Origin: JAWLHA01 sp041690535
GTDB lineage: Bacteria > Pseudomonadota > Gammaproteobacteria > Thiohalomonadales > Thiohalomonadaceae
Reading direction: 5' to 3'
Assembly: GCA_041690535.1 (NCBI GenBank)
Contig: JAWLHA010000036.1
Location: forward strand, 1-43,334
Length of the DNA: 43,334 bases
In this document: piece after piece, positions 41,075 through 43,334 of the stretch
Position numbering within the stretch: the first letter of the stretch is position 1
Layout: each line of letters opens with the position of its first letter
Made by a program: the position numbers and the translations under genes
Notes under the pieces: model-generated
Databases searched by the model: none
The model's input: the letters and a program-made list of their open reading frames with translations, nothing else
Told to the model about the DNA's origin: nothing

Positions 41075-43114
41075 TTAGCGCTCCATCAGCCTCAAGGCCT
41101 CCTCCACCACGTGTTCGGCGGTGAAGCCGTAGCGTTGCAAGATATCCTTGCCCGGGGCCGACGCCCCGAAGCGGTCCACGGCGATCACCGCCCCTGCCTC
41201 GCCCACCCATTCGCACCAGCCGAAGGAGGCGCCCGCCTCCACGGCCAGCCGACGTCGCAGCGCCGGCGGCAGCACCGCTTCACGGTACTCTGCCGGCTGC
41301 TCCCGAAACAGCTCCCAGCTGGGCATGCTCACCACTCGGGCCCGGACCTGGTGATCGGCGAGGAGGCGCGCCTGCGCCTCCAGCACGCACTGCACCTCCG
41401 AGCCGCTGGCGAGGAGGATCACCTCCGGCGTCCCGCCCTCCGCTTCCGAGAGCACGTAGGCCCCCCGGGCCAGCCCCTCGGCGGGCGCCAGCCGGTCGCG
41501 ATCCGGCACCGGCACCTTCTGACGCGTCAGCAGCACCATGGTGGGCCCCTCCTGGCGCGCCAGGGCCACCCGCAGGGCCTGCACCGTCTCGTTCGCGTCG
41601 GCCGGCCGGATCACCGTCATGCCCGGCATGGCGCGGAAAGAGGCAAGGTGTTCCACCGGCTGATGGGTGGGACCGTCCTCCCCCAGGCCGATGGAGTCGT
41701 GGCTCAGCAGGTAAATCACCGGCAGGCGCATCAGCGCGGCCAGGCGCAGGGCCGGGCGGGCGTAGTCGGTGAAGATGAAGAAGGTGGAGGCAAAGGGCCG
41801 CACGCCCCCGTGCAGGGCCATGCCCGAGGAGGCGGCGCACATGACATGCTCGCGCACCCCCCAGCGGATGTTGCGGTGCCGGTAGGCGCCCCGGGCGATA
41901 TCGCCCCCCTCCTTGAGGTAGGCCTGGGTGGAGGAGGCGAGGTCGGCGGCGCCGCCCACCAGCTCGGGCAGGCGCGCAGCGAAGTGGTTGAGCGCCGTTC
42001 CGGCCGCGCTACGGGTGGCGAGCGGTTGGCCTGCCGGAAAGGCCGGGAGCCCCTTGTCCCACCCCGGGGGGAGCTGTCCGGCCACGGTTCGCTCGAACTG
42101 CCGACCCAGTTCAGGATGCGCCTCGCGGTAGGCGCCGAAGGCCGCATTCCACTGACCCTCCAGCCGCCGCCCCCGGGCCCGCGCCTGACCCATGTGGGCA
42201 CGCACCCGATCGGGCACCAGGAACTGCGCCTCCTGCGGCCAGCCGTACGCCCGCTTCGTCTGCCGCACCTCCTCTTCGCCCAGGGGGGCCCCGTGGGCCT
42301 CCGGGGTGTCCTGGGCGTGGGGAGCGCCGAAGGCGATGTGGGAGCGCACAATGATGAGCGAGGGGCGGGTCCGCTCATCGCGAGCCCGCTGGAAAGCGGT
42401 ACTCAGCGCCTCCAGGTCGTTGGCCGCCTCCCCCAACTCCTGAACGTGCCAGTGGTACCCCTCGAAGCGCCGCGCCGTGTCGTCGCTGAGGGTGATGGGG
42501 GTCGGCCCGTCGATGGAGATGCGGTTGTCGTCATACAGCACGATGAGCTTGCCGAGGCCCAGGTGCCCCGCCACGGAGGCGGCCTCGTGGGAGGCCCCTT
42601 CCATCATGTCCCCGTCACTGCAGAAGACGTAGGTGGCGTGATCGCAGAGGGTGTGCCCCGGGCGGTTGAAGATGTCCGCCAGGTGGGCCTCGGCAAGGGC
42701 CATCCCCACCGCGTTCATGAGGCCCTGGCCCAAGGGGCCGGTGGTCAGCTCCAACCCCGGGGTGAGGGGGTACTCGGGGTGGCCGGGGGTTCGGCTCTGC
42801 CACTGGCGAAAGCGCCGGATCTCCTCCAGCGGCAGGTCGTACCCGCTGAGGTGGAGCAGGACGTACTGCAACAGCGAGGCGTGTCCGGCCGAGAGGACGA
42901 AGCGGTCCCGGTTGAACCACTGCGGGTTGGCGGGATTGAACCTGAGATGGCGGCTCCACAGCACGTAGGCCGCGGGCGCCAGCGCCATGGGGGTGCCGGG
43001 GTGGCCGGAGGCGGCCTGCTCCACGGCATCCATGGCCAGGGTGCGAATGGTCTGGATGCACGCCTCGTCGATCGTCATTTCGTCCAGGCGGGGCTGATAC
43101 GAGATGTCGTTCAT
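41075..43114 (-). CDS. tktA: Transketolase
   Basis: Transketolase moves two-carbon units between sugar phosphates in the pentose phosphate and Calvin cycles, using thiamine diphosphate and a divalent metal. The 679-residue protein has GHPGTPMALAP near residue 37, the ThDP/metal motif FCSDGDMMEGASHEAAS and HDSIGLGEDGPTHQPVEHL in the pyrimidine-binding domain. It has the normal length (663 aa in E. coli). The start at 43114 fits the family. In an autotroph it would serve the Calvin cycle, but no cbb genes are visible here to prove it. The upstream 220 bp hold a repeat. Confidence 0.95.
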   Translation of the reverse strand: MNDISYQPRLDEMTIDEACIQTIRTLAMDAVEQAASGHPGTPMALAPAAYVLWSRHLRFNPANPQWFNRDRFVLSAGHASLLQYVLLHLSGYDLPLEEIRRFRQWQSRTPGHPEYPLTPGLELTTGPLGQGLMNAVGMALAEAHLADIFNRPGHTLCDHATYVFCSDGDMMEGASHEAASVAGHLGLGKLIVLYDDNRISIDGPTPITLSDDTARRFEGYHWHVQELGEAANDLEALSTAFQRARDERTRPSLIIVRSHIAFGAPHAQDTPEAHGAPLGEEEVRQTKRAYGWPQEAQFLVPDRVRAHMGQARARGRRLEGQWNAAFGAYREAHPELGRQFERTVAGQLPPGWDKGLPAFPAGQPLATRSAAGTALNHFAARLPELVGGAADLASSTQAYLKEGGDIARGAYRHRNIRWGVREHVMCAASSGMALHGGVRPFASTFFIFTDYARPALRLAALMRLPVIYLLSHDSIGLGEDGPTHQPVEHLASFRAMPGMTVIRPADANETVQALRVALARQEGPTMVLLTRQKVPVPDRDRLAPAEGLARGAYVLSEAEGGTPEVILLASGSEVQCVLEAQARLLADHQVRARVVSMPSWELFREQPAEYREAVLPPALRRRLAVEAGASFGWCEWVGEAGAVIAVDRFGASAPGKDILQRYGFTAEHVVEEALRLMER

Positions 43115-43235
43115 CGGGCACTCCGCTTTACGAGGGTGGCCGTCCTCTTGGCAAGGCTAGCCCGGATTTCTCCACGGTCACCCGGTTCACCGCCCGTCTG
43201 CCAACGCCTTCCGCGCGCATGTGGTGCCCCTAGAG

Positions 43236-43334
43236 CACCGAACAGATAAATTCGACGCGCCCAACATGTAGGGTGGATAAGCGCAGCGCATCCACCAATT
43301 CGACGCCACACGGTGGATGCGCTGCGCTTATCCA
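43236..43334. repeat. GGTGGATAAGCGC repeat family, copy at window end (cut)
   Basis: CACCGAACAGATAAATTCGA leads into GGTGGATAAGCGCAGCGCAT (43272) and, inverted, GGTGGATGCGCTGCGCTTAT (43312). The two cores pair as a long hairpin, and the second is cut by the window end. Related copies lie at 15515, 27973 and 28836. Confidence 0.75.

Noticed and set aside
41111..43249. 712-codon open frame on the plus strand, antisense to transketolase
   Set aside because: High GC keeps the opposite strand of tkt free of stops. The translation is Gly/His/Arg/Leu-rich with no domain, while the minus strand encodes a full transketolase.

Overview
The window reads as GC-rich chromosomal DNA from a gammaproteobacterium. 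Its housekeeping set fits a Chromatiales-like (sulfur-oxidiser-type) lineage: a YfhM-PbpC pair, E. coli-type GshA, RdgC, TmcA, RmuC, RhlE, SlyD, an Ap4A phosphorylase and transketolase. That assignment is an inference from gene content and protein style, since there is no rRNA or other marker here. I see no tRNA, rRNA, CRISPR array, complete insertion sequence or integrase.

Layout. Positions 1-3.3 kb hold a loose, lower-GC accessory stretch of small, unrelated plus-strand genes: a GNAT remnant, a frameshifted secreted protein, an 82-aa protein, a cupin and a second GNAT. From 3.4 to 10.9 kb lies a bacterial alpha-2-macroglobulin with an added N-terminal LprI-like (lysozyme-inhibitor-type) module, followed 3 bp later by penicillin-binding protein 1C. 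From 11.2 to 21.4 kb there are RNA and nucleotide metabolism genes: rhlE, rmuC (minus), an ABM monooxygenase, a small CxxxxCxxC protein, Ap4A phosphorylase (minus), tmcA and a B12-binding radical SAM protein (minus). From 21.5 to 27.7 kb are envelope proteins: a lipoprotein, a 1220-aa secreted ankyrin protein ending in a second LprI-like module, a YkgJ-type cysteine-cluster protein and a Pro/Gly repeat protein. From 28.2 to 36.1 kb come slyD, small conserved proteins, a spermidine-synthase-like methyltransferase with a DUF2288 protein, an L7/L12-like repeat protein, gshA, rdgC and an alpha/beta hydrolase.

From 36.0 to 40.9 kb a segment of about 4.35 kb is bracketed by a 258-bp direct repeat (36011-36268 and 40619-40876, 5 mismatches). 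The repeat carries the 3' ends of two convergent genes, the hydrolase and a small membrane protein. As a result one copy of each gene is intact and the other truncated. The segment carries an ECF sigma factor operon with overlapping genes (sigma factor, probable anti-sigma factor, small exported protein, DUF3106-like protein, outer-membrane-type protein), preceded by a secreted Ala/Gln-rich protein, plus a broken DUF3014 gene. The window ends with transketolase (minus).

Between genes there are at least four families of short palindromic or inverted repeats (MITE/REP-like), each seen two or more times or with clear terminal inverted repeats. One copy forms the 3' coding end of rmuC. Several proteins carry in-frame tandem repeats (RhlE tail 8 x 10 aa, Pro/Gly protein about 7 x 24 aa, L12-like protein 4 x 25 aa).

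The strongest candidates for under-described biology are the two LprI fusions (macroglobulin and ankyrin) and the sigma-factor cluster inside the direct-repeat-bounded segment.
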